Source of the DNA: Pseudaminobacter soli (ex Li et al. 2025)
GTDB lineage: Bacteria > Pseudomonadota > Alphaproteobacteria > Rhizobiales > Rhizobiaceae
DNA length: 64,000 nucleotides
Assembly: GCF_003012705.1 (NCBI RefSeq)
Contig: NZ_PXYL01000003.1
Coordinates: forward strand, 372,001-436,000
Reading direction: 5' to 3'
This document shows, one piece after another, positions 8,449 to 17,897 of this stretch. The translations under genes were made by a program, and so were the position numbers. The number at the start of each line of letters is the position of its first letter. Position 1 is the first letter of the stretch. The notes under the pieces are model-generated. The model made no database searches. It worked only from the letters and a program-made list of their open reading frames with translations, and was not told the DNA's origin.

Positions 8449-9477
8449 TCAGCGCTCGGCTGAGCGCGCCCAAAGATTGATGTCGGCCTCGCGGGCGTAC
8501 TGATCGATCTCGGCCAGTTCCGCATCGCTGAAGTCGAGATTCTTCAGCGCGCCGACGCAGTCGGTAACCTGCTCGGGACGGCTGGCGCCGATCAGCGCCG
8601 AGGTCACGCGGCCCTTGCGCAGCACCCAGGCGATGGCCATCTGCGCGAGCGTCTGGCCGCGACGTGCGGCGATCTCGTTGAGCGCGCGGATATTGGCCAG
8701 CGTCCGTTCGTTGAGGAAGTTCTGCTTGAGCGACTTGCCCTGTGCGGCGCGGCTGTCCTCGGGCACGCCCTTCAGATATTTGGTCGTCAGCATGCCCTGC
8801 GCCAGCGGCGAGAACACGATCGAGCCGACGCCGAGTCCGTCCAGCGTGTCGAGCAGACCATCGTCTTCCACCCAGCGGTTGAGCATCGAATAGCTCGGCT
8901 GGTGGATGAGGCAGGGCGTGCCGAGTTCGCGCAGGATGTGCGCGGCCTCGCGCGTGCGCTGCGAGTTGTAGGACGAGATGCCGACATAGAGCGCCTTGCC
9001 TGAACGCACCGCATGGTCCAGCGCCATCATGGTCTCTTCCAGCGGCGTTTCGGGGTCGAAGCGGTGCGAGTAGAAGATGTCGACATAGTCGACGCCCATG
9101 CGCTTCAGGCTCTGGTCGAGGCTGGCGAGCACATATTTGCGGCTGCCCCATTCGCCGTAAGGTCCGGGCCACATGTCGTAGCCGGCCTTGCTGGAGATGA
9201 TCAGCTCATCGCGCAGGCCAGCGAAATCGGTGCGCAGGATCTCGCCGAAGGCGATCTCGGCCGAGCCGGGGGGCGGGCCGTAATTGTTGGCGAGGTCAAA
9301 ATGGGTGATGCCGAGGTCGAAGGCCGTGCGGCAGATGGCGCGCTTGGTCTCGTGCGGCGCGTCGTCGCCGAAATTGTGCCACAGGCCGAGCGAAACCGCC
9401 GGCAGCTTCAGGCCGGAACGCCCGCAGCGGTTGTAGAGCATGTTTTCATAACGGTTTTGGGCGGGAACATAGGACAT
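8449..9477 (-). CDS. mgrA: Aldo/keto reductase, L-glyceraldehyde 3-phosphate reductase type
   Basis: A 342-residue NADPH-dependent aldo/keto reductase of the YghZ/MgrA (AKR14) group, which reduces L-glyceraldehyde 3-phosphate and related aldehydes such as methylglyoxal. The N-terminal YENMLYNRCGRSGLKLPAVS and the GLWHNFGDD and NNYGPPPGSAE motifs are characteristic. The AKR tetrad is visible: Asp in HFDLANNYG, Tyr in the same motif, Lys in ISSKAGYDMWPG, and His in YSHRFDPETP. AAAGGAG 7 bases upstream fixes the start at 9477. The gene symbol rests on close motif agreement with E. coli YghZ; the physiological substrate in this organism is unknown. Confidence 0.85.
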   Translation of the reverse strand: MSYVPAQNRYENMLYNRCGRSGLKLPAVSLGLWHNFGDDAPHETKRAICRTAFDLGITHFDLANNYGPPPGSAEIAFGEILRTDFAGLRDELIISSKAGYDMWPGPYGEWGSRKYVLASLDQSLKRMGVDYVDIFYSHRFDPETPLEETMMALDHAVRSGKALYVGISSYNSQRTREAAHILRELGTPCLIHQPSYSMLNRWVEDDGLLDTLDGLGVGSIVFSPLAQGMLTTKYLKGVPEDSRAAQGKSLKQNFLNERTLANIRALNEIAARRGQTLAQMAIAWVLRKGRVTSALIGASRPEQVTDCVGALKNLDFSDAELAEIDQYAREADINLWARSAER

Positions 9478-9522
9478 GAAATCTCCTTTAAACGGACCCC
9501 CAAACCCGGCCTGCGGCAATCC

Positions 9523-9592
9523 ACTTCTCCCCACAGAGGGCCTCGTGGCCCGGCTCCGGGTGGTGATCGCGAAGCGACCGGATGAGGGGGCA
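9523..9592. repeat. Extragenic palindromic repeat (Rhizobiales type)
   Basis: Runs from ACTTCTCCCC to GGATGAGGGGGCA with internal complementary segments (GGCCTCGTGGCC; GTGATCGCGAAGCGAC). The same end motifs, in the other orientation, occur at 24341-24462. Confidence 0.5.
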
Positions 9593-9686
9593 AATCGAGG
9601 GCGACGATGGCCCATGCGGGCGCCGTTGTCGACTGCCCGCCGTGCAATTTCTGCGCTGCCAGCGGCCTTGCCGCAGGCCAAATGTC

Positions 9687-10433
9687 TCAGAAATTGTTCG
9701 CCGCCTCGATCGAGCGGCGCGCGAAGCGCTCGTAATCGGACGGATTGTCGTGCTCGAGCACGTAGTAGCGGGCCCGGGTGCGGTTGCGCAGCCCCTTGAT
9801 GATCATCGGCCAGTTGATGGTGCCGTAGCCGACATCGGTCCAGCCATCTTCCGTCCGCGCATGGCCGGCGGCTGCCATGTCCTTGACATGGACGGCCACG
9901 ATGCGGGCGCCGTGACGCTCGATCCAGTCCATCACGTCGGCGCCGGCGCGCACCACCCAGGCGACGTCGATTTCCCAGCCGATGTTCGGCGCCGCGTCGA
10001 GAACATGCGCCAGCGGCACCGAGCCGTCCGAAAGCGGTATGAATTCGAAGTCGTGATTGTGCCAGCCGAGGTGGAAACCGGCCCCGGTGGCGGTGTTGCC
10101 GATACTGGCAAGGCGCCTGCTGAACTCACGCCAGCTGGCCGCGTCATAGGGCCTGTCGCGCGCCTCGAGATAGGGGCAGATCAAGAGATCGATGCCGAGC
10201 GTTCTGGCGATGCGCTCGACACTGGCAAAGTCGCGCTCGAGCATGTCGATGGGAAAATGTCCGCTCGGCATGGAAAGGCCGTTGCGGTCGAGCTCGGCGC
10301 GCATGCCGGCGGGATCGTCATAGACCCCGCCATAGCCTTCGATCTGCCGGTAGCCCAGCCGGGCGAGCGTCTGCAGCACGTTCGGCCAAGGCTGGAAGTT
10401 GCGGGCGCTGTAGAGCTGGAAAGACCAATCCAT
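9687..10433 (-). CDS. Sugar phosphate isomerase/epimerase family protein (xylose isomerase-like TIM barrel)
   Basis: A 248-residue AP-endonuclease-2/xylose-isomerase-like barrel. MDWSFQLYSARN begins the first strand; IEGYGG, MPSGHFPI, HNHDFEF (metal-binding His/Asp/Glu), EIDVAWVVRAG and VHVKDM follow in the order seen in inosose isomerase and dehydratase relatives. The ATG at 10433 was preferred because GGAGGAG sits just upstream; a TTG four codons earlier would place that site inside the gene. It lies 39 bases after gnd on the same strand, so co-transcription is likely. The exact sugar is unknown. Confidence 0.8.
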   Translation of the reverse strand: MDWSFQLYSARNFQPWPNVLQTLARLGYRQIEGYGGVYDDPAGMRAELDRNGLSMPSGHFPIDMLERDFASVERIARTLGIDLLICPYLEARDRPYDAASWREFSRRLASIGNTATGAGFHLGWHNHDFEFIPLSDGSVPLAHVLDAAPNIGWEIDVAWVVRAGADVMDWIERHGARIVAVHVKDMAAAGHARTEDGWTDVGYGTINWPMIIKGLRNRTRARYYVLEHDNPSDYERFARRSIEAANNF

Positions 10434-10472
10434 GAACTCCTCCAACCTGGCGCCCGCTTCGTGGTTGATCCT

Positions 10473-11894
10473 TCAGCCGCTGTCGCCCCACGGGCCGTGG
10501 AAGGCTCCCTTGGCATCGATGCGCTCGAAACCATGCGCACCGAAGAAATCACGCTGCGCCTGGATCAGATTGGATGTGCCGCGGCCCTGGCGGTAGCTGT
10601 CGAAATAGGCCAGCGCCGAAGACATTGCCGGCATCGGCAATCCGGCCTCGGCCGCGCGCGCCAGGATGCGTCGCAGCGATGGATGCGCTTCCTTCATCAT
10701 GTCGATGAATGCCGGCGCCATCAAAAGGTTCGGCAGCGTTCCGCTTTGCTGGAACGCCTCGGCCAGCGTGCCGAGGAACTGCGAGCGAATGATGCAGCCG
10801 GCCCGCCAGATCTTGGCGATGGTGGGCATTGGCAGCCGCCAGTCGAATTGCTTCGAGGCTGCGTCCATTACCGCAAAGCCCTGCGCATAGGCGGCAATCT
10901 TGCCGGCGAACAGTGCGAGTTCCAGGTCGCGCAAGATGGCCTGCCGGTCGCCCGAGAATTTCGGCAGGTCGGAGATGGCATAGGCCTTTTCGGCCGCCAG
11001 CCGCTCGTCCTTGAGCGAAGACAGGATGCGTGCCGAAACCGCCGCTTCGATCGCCGTTGCCGAGACGCCGAGCGTCTGGGCCTCGATCGCCGACCATTTG
11101 CCGGTGCCCTTCTGGCCGGCGCGGTCGAGGATCATGTCGACCATCGGCTTACCGGTCTGCGGATCGTCGGCGGCGAGCACCTTGCCGGTGATCTCGATGA
11201 GGTAGGAGTTCAGCCGGCCCTTGTTCCATTCGTCGAAGACGGCGCCGATCTCCTTGGGCTGCATACCGAGCCCGTCACGCAACACGCCGTAGATTTCGGC
11301 GATCATCTGCATGTCGGCATATTCGATGCCGTTATGGATGGTCTTCACGAAATGGCCGGCACCGTCCGGCCCAAGCCAGGCGGCGCAGGGCTCGCCCTCA
11401 TACTTTGCCGAAATGTCGGTCAGCACTTTCTCGACGCGCGCATAGGCGTCGCGCGGGCCGCCGACCATGATCGAGGGACCATGGCGCGCGCCTTCCTCGC
11501 CGCCGGAAACGCCCATGCCGATGAAGGTGAGGCCTGAATCCTTCAGCTCCGAGAAGCGGCGGATCGTATCGCGGAAATTGGCGTTGCCGGCATCGATGAC
11601 GATGTCGCCGTCCGAAAGCACGCTGCGCAGCGCCGCGATCTGTTCGTCGACGGCCTGGCCGGCCGCCACCATGATGATGATCGCGCGCGGCGGCCGAATC
11701 GATGCCGCCAGGTCCTGCAGTGTCGTGCAAGGCACGATCATCTCGCGCAGATTGCCTGCGGCCTCGAAGAACTCTCCGGTGCGCGAGGTGGTTCGGTTGA
11801 AGACGGCGACCGGATGGCCCTTTTCGGCTATGTTCAGCGCCAGATTGGAGCCCATCACGCCAAGGCCGATCAGGCCGATTTCGGCTTTTTCCAT
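10473..11894 (-). CDS. gnd: 6-phosphogluconate dehydrogenase, decarboxylating
   Basis: Cytosolic enzyme of the oxidative pentose phosphate pathway; converts 6-phosphogluconate to ribulose 5-phosphate, CO2 and NADPH. It is 473 residues, the long dimeric form. GLGVMG (10-15) binds NADP, IGMGVSGGEEGARHGPS (125-141) is the family signature, and Lys184 and Asn188 in VKTIHNGIEY are the catalytic pair. The C-terminal domain ends with QRDFFGAHGFER and a short arm. The ATG at 11894 gives MEKAEIGLIGLG, the usual N terminus. rpe, the next enzyme for ribulose 5-phosphate, is encoded 15 kb away. Confidence 0.96.
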   Translation of the reverse strand: MEKAEIGLIGLGVMGSNLALNIAEKGHPVAVFNRTTSRTGEFFEAAGNLREMIVPCTTLQDLAASIRPPRAIIIMVAAGQAVDEQIAALRSVLSDGDIVIDAGNANFRDTIRRFSELKDSGLTFIGMGVSGGEEGARHGPSIMVGGPRDAYARVEKVLTDISAKYEGEPCAAWLGPDGAGHFVKTIHNGIEYADMQMIAEIYGVLRDGLGMQPKEIGAVFDEWNKGRLNSYLIEITGKVLAADDPQTGKPMVDMILDRAGQKGTGKWSAIEAQTLGVSATAIEAAVSARILSSLKDERLAAEKAYAISDLPKFSGDRQAILRDLELALFAGKIAAYAQGFAVMDAASKQFDWRLPMPTIAKIWRAGCIIRSQFLGTLAEAFQQSGTLPNLLMAPAFIDMMKEAHPSLRRILARAAEAGLPMPAMSSALAYFDSYRQGRGTSNLIQAQRDFFGAHGFERIDAKGAFHGPWGDSG

Positions 11895-12052
11895 TACAAT
11901 GTCCCGCTGAGTTGTGACTAAAATCCAATCTCCCCCCAAAGAGAGATGATTGCCCCGCACCGCGGTCGCGTCAACCTGTCGCTGTGCGATTGCCGAATAG
12001 TGATCGAGCGCAGCGGATGCCGAGGTGTCGGCGGAGATCGTTAAGGTGCCGC

Positions 12053-12484
12053 TCAGCTGGCCTTGCGCTTGCGACCGTAGAGTTCGAGCCGGTGATGCAC
12101 GATGTCGTAGCCCAGCGCTTCGGCGATCTCGTTCTGCAGATGCTCGATGCGGTCGGACTTGAACTCGATCACGTCGCCCGTGTCGAGGTCGATCAAATGG
12201 TCGTGATGTTCGCCGCCGGCCTGCTCGAAGCGCGACGGCCCGCCTTCGAAGGCATGGCGATGGATCGCGCCCAGACCCTCCAGTACCTTCATGGTGCGAT
12301 AGACCGTCGACAGTGAAATGCTGGAATCGACTTCGGCGGCGCGCCGGAAGATTTCCAGGGCATCCGGATGGTCTTCGCAGTGCGTGAGAATCTCCACGAT
12401 CGCGCGGCGCGGCCGCGTGATGCGCACGCCTGCCTTGCGCAGCATCTTCTCGTAGTCCGGCTTTTGATTCTGCTGCTTTGTCAT
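12053..12484 (-). CDS. Fur-family metalloregulator (Fur/Mur-like)
   Basis: A 143-residue winged-helix repressor. The DNA-binding half contains [13 protein letters not shown] and [19 protein letters not shown]; the metal half has [19 protein letters not shown] and the C-terminal [14 protein letters not shown] with downstream His/Glu matches the metal sites of Fur. In rhizobia the closest Fur homologues act as manganese regulators (Mur) while Irr handles iron; the sequence resembles the Fur/Mur branch, but which metal is sensed cannot be settled here. The start at MTKQQNQ was preferred over a 20-residue upstream extension. A short palindrome (12538-12553) lies upstream. Confidence 0.85.
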   Translation of the reverse strand: MTKQQNQKPDYEKMLRKAGVRITRPRRAIVEILTHCEDHPDALEIFRRAAEVDSSISLSTVYRTMKVLEGLGAIHRHAFEGGPSRFEQAGGEHHDHLIDLDTGDVIEFKSDRIEHLQNEIAEALGYDIVHHRLELYGRKRKAS

Positions 12485-12537
12485 GGCCCTGAATATGCGC
12501 CAGATGACACTCAGTTGCAAAAGATTGTCTAAGGCAA

Positions 12538-12553
12538 ACCCCAATTTTGGGGT
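12538..12553. promoter_or_regulatory. Palindrome upstream of the Fur-family gene
   Basis: ACCCCAA-TT-TTGGGGT, 7-base arms, 54 bases upstream of the regulator's start codon and beyond the stop of the ferredoxin-NADP reductase gene (12658). It could be an operator or part of a transcription end; it does not match the known Mur or Irr boxes that I recall. Confidence 0.25.
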
Positions 12554-12657
12554 GCCGTAAGGCGACCTTTTTCGCGCTTGGGAGAGTGCGGGTTTAGAGA
12601 CGCCGCGAGCCCGGTCGCAGCGCCCTGTCGGGTGGTGTCGGAGATGCGCCGGTAAGA

Positions 12658-13485
12658 TCAGCCGACGAAGGCGCGCTCGACCACGAAGCTGTTCGGATGG
12701 CTAAGCGAGCCTTCCTCGAAGCCCAGGCTTTCGGCCAGTTCCTTGACGTCCTTCAGCATGTGCATCGAGCCGCAGATCATGATGCGGTCGGTCTCGGGAT
12801 TGAGCTTTTCGATGCCGAGGTCGCTGTAGAACTTGCCCGAGCCGATCAGCGCGGTGATGCGGCCCATATAGGTCGACTCTTCGCGCGTGGTGGTCGAATA
12901 GAGCGTCACGCGGCCATGGGTCAGCTCGCCGATCAGCGGGTCTTCAGCCAGTGCCGCCACCAGCTCCTTGCCGTAGGTCAGCTCGGCCACGTCGCGGCAG
13001 GTATGGGTGAGATAGACCTGCTCGAACTTCTCATAGGTGTCGGGGTCGCGCAGCAGGCTGGCGAAGGGCGCAATGCCGGTGCCGGTCGAGATCATGAACA
13101 CCCGCTTGGCCGGGGTCAGCGCGTCGAGCACCAGCGTGCCGGTCGCCTTCGGGCGCAGCAGGATCGTGTCGCCCGGCTGGATCTTCTGCAGATGCTGGGT
13201 CAGCGGACCGTCCGGCACCTTGATGGAGAAGAATTCCAGCTCCTCGTCCCAGGCGGGGCTGGCGACGGAATAGGCGCGGAAGACCGGCTTCTCGGCATTG
13301 GGCAGGCCGATCATCACGAACTCGCCCGAGCGGAAGCGCAGCGACTGCGGCCGGGTGACGCGGAACGAAAACAGGCGGTCGGTATAATGCTTCACCGAAA
13401 CCACGGTTTCGGCATGGACATTGGCCGGAATGGGGAAAGCAAGCGGCTTGGCCTCGGCAGTGTTGAGGGCTGCTGTGGTGTTCAT
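12658..13485 (-). CDS. fpr: Ferredoxin/flavodoxin-NADP reductase
   Basis: A 275-residue FAD enzyme of the bacterial (subclass I) FNR type that moves electrons between NADPH and ferredoxin or flavodoxin, often for oxidative-stress defence and Fe-S repair. [11 protein letters not shown] (about 78-88) binds [19 protein letters not shown] (about 138-153) the NADP pyrophosphate, and [10 protein letters not shown] the NADP ribose; the C terminus FVVERAFVG stacks near the flavin as in this subclass. The start at 13485 gives MNTTAALN, with GAAAGG upstream. It is followed on the same strand by the Fur-family regulator. Confidence 0.93.
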   Translation of the reverse strand: MNTTAALNTAEAKPLAFPIPANVHAETVVSVKHYTDRLFSFRVTRPQSLRFRSGEFVMIGLPNAEKPVFRAYSVASPAWDEELEFFSIKVPDGPLTQHLQKIQPGDTILLRPKATGTLVLDALTPAKRVFMISTGTGIAPFASLLRDPDTYEKFEQVYLTHTCRDVAELTYGKELVAALAEDPLIGELTHGRVTLYSTTTREESTYMGRITALIGSGKFYSDLGIEKLNPETDRIMICGSMHMLKDVKELAESLGFEEGSLSHPNSFVVERAFVG

Positions 13486-13601
13486 GAAAATCCGGCCTTT
13501 CACCAGAAGCGGCGCAAAAACTTCACCCCTGGCGAAGCCGGACGATGGCGTCCAAGCGAGCTGCCGCAAATTCCGAAACGGTAGACTGTCGTGCGGCGGA
13601 T

Positions 13602-13631
13602 TTATTAGTATGCGAAGCAGATCGGGGTCAA
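13602..13631 (-). promoter_or_regulatory. fpr: Probable promoter of the ferredoxin-NADP reductase gene
   Basis: Read on the minus strand: TTGACC (13631-13626), 18 bases, TAATAA (13607-13602), about 115 bases upstream of the fpr ATG. The rest of 13486-13847 between fpr and pncA shows no gene; an open frame through it belongs to the upstream extension of pncA and reads as non-coding. Confidence 0.45.
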
Positions 13632-13847
13632 GGCGCCCGCATGGAACAGCCTTCCAAAGTCCCTGCGATCCTTGGTCCCACTTTCCGGTTTTCGGGCGAC
13701 ACCAGCAAAGATCCGGCGCATCGGCTAAATGAGCGTTACCCGGACCGCCTGGACGTCGGAATTTGGCGTCGCTTTTTCAGCAGCAGGCCAGTTGACGAGC
13801 GACCCCTTCTGGCCGAGTTTCGGCGCTCTGGTTCGGGTGGAAATGGC

Positions 13848-14447
13848 ATGAGCGAAGAAGCACTGATCGTCATCGACGTACAAAACGACTTTTGCCCGGG
13901 CGGCAACCTGGCAGTGGCCGAAGGCGACAAGATCGTGCCGCTGATCAATGAGATGGTCGGACGCTTCGACCATGTGATCCTGACGCAGGACTGGCACCCG
14001 GCTGACCACTCCAGCTTCGCTTCAAAACATCCCGGCAAGCAGCCCTTCGAGACCGTCGAGATGCCCTATGGCACCCAGACCTTGTGGCCGGATCACTGCA
14101 TCCAGGGATCGGGCGGGGCGGCGTTCCATCCGGCGCTGAAATGGACCAAGGCCGAGCTCGTTGTGCGCAAGGGGTTTCGCGCCGGTATCGACAGCTACTC
14201 GGCTTTCCATGAGAACGACCGCACGACGCCCACCGGCCTTGCCGGCTATCTGAAGGAGCGCGGCATCGGCAAGATCACGCTGGTCGGCCTCGCCACCGAT
14301 TTCTGTGTCGCCTATTCGGCGTTGGACGCGGTGAAGCTTGGCTTTGACACGACGGTGCGGCTCGATGCCTGCCGCGCCATCGATCTCGGCGGCTCGCTGG
14401 AAACGATGCTGGGCAAGATGCGGGAGGCCGGCGTCAAGCTCGCGTGA
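13848..14447 (+). CDS. pncA: Nicotinamidase (pyrazinamidase)
   Basis: A 199-residue isochorismatase-fold hydrolase converting nicotinamide to nicotinate for NAD salvage. The catalytic triad is visible: Asp10 in IVIDVQNDF, Lys108 in VVRKGF and Cys153 in ATDFCVAYS. The metal-site motif TQDWHPADHSSF (46-57) is intact, as is the WPDHCIQG segment. The ATG at 13848 begins the conserved MSEEALIVIDVQND; the frame is open upstream without coding character. pncB, the next step of the pathway, is 3.5 kb downstream on the same strand. Confidence 0.95.
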   Translation: MSEEALIVIDVQNDFCPGGNLAVAEGDKIVPLINEMVGRFDHVILTQDWHPADHSSFASKHPGKQPFETVEMPYGTQTLWPDHCIQGSGGAAFHPALKWTKAELVVRKGFRAGIDSYSAFHENDRTTPTGLAGYLKERGIGKITLVGLATDFCVAYSALDAVKLGFDTTVRLDACRAIDLGGSLETMLGKMREAGVKLA

Positions 14448-14561
14448 CGGCGGGCTCGCCGCTGCAGCCCTTGCGTGCAATCCGCCGGTCGTTATTCTCG
14501 CCGGCATGACGCTTCGCCCGACATGGCCGCTAGGCCGGACAGCCATGAAGAAGGCCCGCTG

Positions 14562-16142
14562 ATGGGAGGCTATGTCTGTGCCGTCGATGTCGGCACCGGC
14601 AGCGCCCGCGCCGGCATTCTCGATGCATCCGGAAACCTGCTCGGTCGCGCGGACCACCGCATCGCCATGCATCAGCCCAAGCCCGGCCATGCCGAGCATG
14701 ATTCGGAGGACGTCTGGCGTGCAGTCTGTGCCGCCGTGCGTGCCGCCCGCGAAAATGCCGGCGTGGCGGCCGAGGACATAGCGGGCATCGCCTTCGACGC
14801 CACCTGTTCTCTGGTGATGCGCGATGTCGAAGGCAAGCAGCTATCGGTTTCGACCAGCGGCGAGGATCGGTGGGACACGGTGGTCTGGCTCGACCATCGC
14901 GCCATCGCCGAGGCTGGCGAATGCACCGCGTCCGGGCACCGCGTGCTCGACCATGTCGGCGGCGTGATGTCGCCGGAGATGCAGATCCCCAAGCTGATGT
15001 GGCTGAAGCGCCATCTGCCGGGGCAATGGCCTAAAACCGGCTATTTCTTCGACCTGGCCGATTTCCTAGCCTGGAAGGCTTCGGGCTCGCTCGCCCGCTC
15101 GCAATGCACGCTTACCTGCAAATGGACCTATCTGGCGCATGAAGCGTCGGGCTGGCAGATGGATTTCCTCAATAAGGTAGCGCTCGGCGATCTCCTGCAG
15201 CGCGGAAACCTGCCGCAGCGCGCAAGCCCGGTCGGGACCGATCTCGGGCCGCTCTTGCCGGAGGCGGCGGCAGCGCTCGGCCTCACCACCGCCTGCCGCG
15301 TCGGTACGGGACTGATCGATGCCTATGCCGGCGCGCTGGGCGTGCTGGGCGGCTTCGTCGGCGATCTCGCTGGCATCGAGCGGCATCTGGCCCTGATCGC
15401 TGGCACGTCCAGCTGCGTCATGGCGATGTCGCTGGAACCGCGCCACTTCGTCGGCGGCTGGGGACCCTATTTCGGAGCCACCCTTGCAGATTGCTGGATG
15501 AGCGAGGGCGGCCAGTCCGCCACGGGCGCCTTGCTCGATCACATAATCCGCTGGCACGGCGCAGGCGGTGAGCCGGATGCGGCCGCACACCGCCGCATCG
15601 CCGAGCGTGTGGCGGAACTGCGTGCGACGGAAGGCGAAGCCTTTGCATCACGGCTGCATGTGCTGCCCGATTTCCACGGCAACCGTTCGCCGCGGGCCGA
15701 TCCGCACGCGGTCGGCGTCATTTCGGGGCTGACGCTCGATGCCACCTTCGACAGCCTGTGTCGGCTCTATTGGCGGACGGCCGTCGGCATCGCGCTCGGC
15801 ATGCGCCACATCCTCGAGACGCTGAACGACAGCGGCTATGTCATCGACACGCTGCACGTCACCGGCGGCCACACCAAAAACCCGCTTCTGATGGAGCTTT
15901 ACGCCGACGCCACCGGGTGCACCGTCGTCGAGCCGGTCGTCGACGATGCGGTGCTGCTCGGCACCGGCATGGTGGCCGCGCGCGCGGCGGGCCTTTACCC
16001 CTCGCTGGCGGCCGCCTGCACAGGCATGCAGCAGACCGGACGCGCGCGCCGTCCCAATCCGGTCAGGCGCGCCAGCTTCGATCGTGACTATCGCGTTTTT
16101 CTCGAAATGCACCGCCAGCGGCAGGTGCTCGAAGCGCTGTAG
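14562..16142 (+). CDS. FGGY-family carbohydrate kinase, D-ribulokinase-like
   Basis: A 526-residue ATP-dependent sugar kinase. Both FGGY lobes are present: the N-terminal phosphate motif AVDVGTGSARAGILD (7-21), FDATCSLV and WLDHRAIAEA, then the C-terminal GTSSCVMAMS, GGWGPYFGA and FHGNRSPRADP motifs, and TGGHTKNPLLMELYAD. The FHGNRSP and GGHxKN patterns match the YpCarbK/D-ribulokinase branch (human FGGY, yeast YDR109c) rather than xylulokinase or glycerol kinase. It would phosphorylate free D-ribulose to ribulose 5-phosphate, joining the pentose phosphate pathway. Position between pncA and pncB could be coincidence. Substrate assignment is by family only. Confidence 0.85.
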   Translation: MGGYVCAVDVGTGSARAGILDASGNLLGRADHRIAMHQPKPGHAEHDSEDVWRAVCAAVRAARENAGVAAEDIAGIAFDATCSLVMRDVEGKQLSVSTSGEDRWDTVVWLDHRAIAEAGECTASGHRVLDHVGGVMSPEMQIPKLMWLKRHLPGQWPKTGYFFDLADFLAWKASGSLARSQCTLTCKWTYLAHEASGWQMDFLNKVALGDLLQRGNLPQRASPVGTDLGPLLPEAAAALGLTTACRVGTGLIDAYAGALGVLGGFVGDLAGIERHLALIAGTSSCVMAMSLEPRHFVGGWGPYFGATLADCWMSEGGQSATGALLDHIIRWHGAGGEPDAAAHRRIAERVAELRATEGEAFASRLHVLPDFHGNRSPRADPHAVGVISGLTLDATFDSLCRLYWRTAVGIALGMRHILETLNDSGYVIDTLHVTGGHTKNPLLMELYADATGCTVVEPVVDDAVLLGTGMVAARAAGLYPSLAAACTGMQQTGRARRPNPVRRASFDRDYRVFLEMHRQRQVLEAL

Positions 16143-16155
16143 AATTTTCAGAGAA

Positions 16156-16176
16156 TGCCGACAGTATCTGTCGGCA
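16156..16176 (+). terminator. Hairpin after the ribulokinase-like gene
   Basis: TGCCGACAG (16156-16164), loop TAT, CTGTCGGCA (16168-16176), 14 bases after the stop codon. There is no T run, so intrinsic termination would be weak. Confidence 0.4.
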
Positions 16177-16337
16177 GTGTCGTCTCTGGCTCAACCATTG
16201 GCCAAGGTGAAGACTTGTTTCACGCGAGGCTTTGGTTCAAAAAGCGCAAAAGATTCGGAAAGACCATTCCGTTTTTCCGCCAAGAACGAGATCGGCGGTG
16301 CGCCATTGTCGCCGCCCGATCCTGAAAGTTAGGAAAC

Positions 16338-17741
16338 ATGTCTGCGAATGAAGCCGGCGTCCGCGCGCCGGTAAGTCCTTGGCGCCTCGAATTTCGGGCG
16401 ATGCTGGCTTTGGCCTGGCCGATGGTGCTGACCAATCTCGGCCAGACAGCCATGACTGCGACCGACGTGATGATGATGGGGCGGCTTGGCCCCGACACGC
16501 TCGCTGCCGGCGCGCTGGGCTCGAGCCTCTATTTCGCGCCGCTGATCTTCGGGCTCGGCCTGATCCTGGCGACCTCGCCGATGATCGCGACCGAGCTTGG
16601 CCGCAAGCGTCATTCGGTGCGCGACATTCGCCGCACGGTGCGCCAGGGGCTGTGGCTGGCGGTTCTGGTTTGCATCCCGATCTGGGCCGCGCTCTGGCAG
16701 GCCGAGAAACTGCTGCTTGCGATGGGGCAGGAACCCGAACTTGCCAGGCTGGCGGGTCATTATGTGCACTGGCTGCAATGGGCCTTGCTGCCCTTCTATG
16801 GCTACATCGTGCTGCGCTCCTTTATCTCGGCGTTGGAGCGGCCTGGCTGGGCGCTGGCCATCGTGTTCATTGCGGTCGGCTTCAACGTGCTGGGCAACTG
16901 GTGCTTCATGTTCGGCAATCTCGGCTTTTCGCCGATGGGCATTGCCGGTTCCGGACTGGCAACGAGCCTGTCCAGCCTGCTGATGTTCGTCGGCTTGGCG
17001 ACGGTGGTGACGGTGCAGCCGAAATTCCGGCGCTACCGGCTGTTCGGACGCTTCTGGCGGCCCGACTGGCCGCGCTTCTTCGGCCTCCTCAAGCTCGGCC
17101 TGCCGATTGCCGGCATCATGGCTTTCGAGGTCACCATCTTCAACGCGGCGGCAATGTTCATGGGCATGATCGGCGCCGCTTCGCTGGCGGCACATGCGAT
17201 CGCCATGCAGATCGCCTCGATCAGCTTCATGATTCCGCTGGGTCTCAGCCAGGCGGTGACCGTGCGCGTCGGCCTTTCCCATGGGGCGCGCGACAAGGAA
17301 GGCATCAGCCGCGCGGGGTGGACTGCCTTCGTGCTGGGCGTCAGCTTCATGGCGCTGGCGGCGCTATTGATGATTTGCTGGCCGCGGATGCTGATCGGCG
17401 CTTTCATCGACCTCGCCGATCCGATCAATACCACCGTGATTGGTCTGGCGGTATCGTTCCTGGTCTTTGCCGGCCTGTTCCAGATCGTCGACGGCGCCCA
17501 GGCCGTGGCCGCCGGCATGCTGCGCGGGCTGCACGACACCAAGATCCCGATGATATATGCGGCTGTCGGTTACTGGGGCATCGGCTTGCCGCTCGGCCTG
17601 CTTTTGGCATTCCCCTTCGGCATGAATGGCGTCGGCATCTGGATCGGCCTGTCCACCGGGCTGGCGGTGGTCGCGGTGCTGCTGCTCTCGCGCTGGCTGC
17701 GCCGCGACAGGCTGGATCTGGCAAGGGCGGGCACTGCCTGA
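16338..17741 (+). CDS. MATE-family multidrug/Na+ antiporter
   Basis: A 467-residue inner-membrane exporter with twelve hydrophobic segments in two pseudo-symmetric halves. LALAWPMVLTNLGQTAMTATD opens the first half and LKLGLPIAGIMAFEVTIFNA the second, the repeated P-x-x-x-x-x-x-Q/E pattern of NorM-type MATE proteins; DGAQAVAAGMLRGLHDTKIP is the family motif near TM10. It expels cationic compounds in exchange for Na+ or H+. AGGAAA 4 bases before the ATG supports the start. It sits between the kinase and pncB without obvious functional link; substrates are unknown. Confidence 0.93.
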   Translation: MSANEAGVRAPVSPWRLEFRAMLALAWPMVLTNLGQTAMTATDVMMMGRLGPDTLAAGALGSSLYFAPLIFGLGLILATSPMIATELGRKRHSVRDIRRTVRQGLWLAVLVCIPIWAALWQAEKLLLAMGQEPELARLAGHYVHWLQWALLPFYGYIVLRSFISALERPGWALAIVFIAVGFNVLGNWCFMFGNLGFSPMGIAGSGLATSLSSLLMFVGLATVVTVQPKFRRYRLFGRFWRPDWPRFFGLLKLGLPIAGIMAFEVTIFNAAAMFMGMIGAASLAAHAIAMQIASISFMIPLGLSQAVTVRVGLSHGARDKEGISRAGWTAFVLGVSFMALAALLMICWPRMLIGAFIDLADPINTTVIGLAVSFLVFAGLFQIVDGAQAVAAGMLRGLHDTKIPMIYAAVGYWGIGLPLGLLLAFPFGMNGVGIWIGLSTGLAVVAVLLLSRWLRRDRLDLARAGTA

Positions 17742-17897
17742 TCTGGCACTTTCCGTGCTCGCCGGCTGTCAGGGACGCAACCGTCTTGCCGCTGGGGAAT
17801 TTTTGTCGGTCCAGCGGCGCATTGATGAGGCAAGTTAGCCGTTTCGATGTTAAGAGGCTGTCGGACAAGCGAAAAGAGGCTCGAAAGGCTCTTGTGA

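Noticed and set aside
6609-8525. Very long open frame on the minus strand (638 codons)
   Set aside because: It is the antisense shadow of prfC, caused by high third-position GC; composition is Arg/Asp/His-rich with no family features.
9582-11537. Long plus-strand open frame (651 codons)
   Set aside because: Antisense to gnd and the sugar isomerase gene, both of which have complete catalytic motifs.
13545-13847. N-terminal extension of pncA by 101 codons
   Set aside because: The sequence upstream of 13848 does not read as coding and includes the fpr promoter region; nicotinamidases begin at the chosen ATG.
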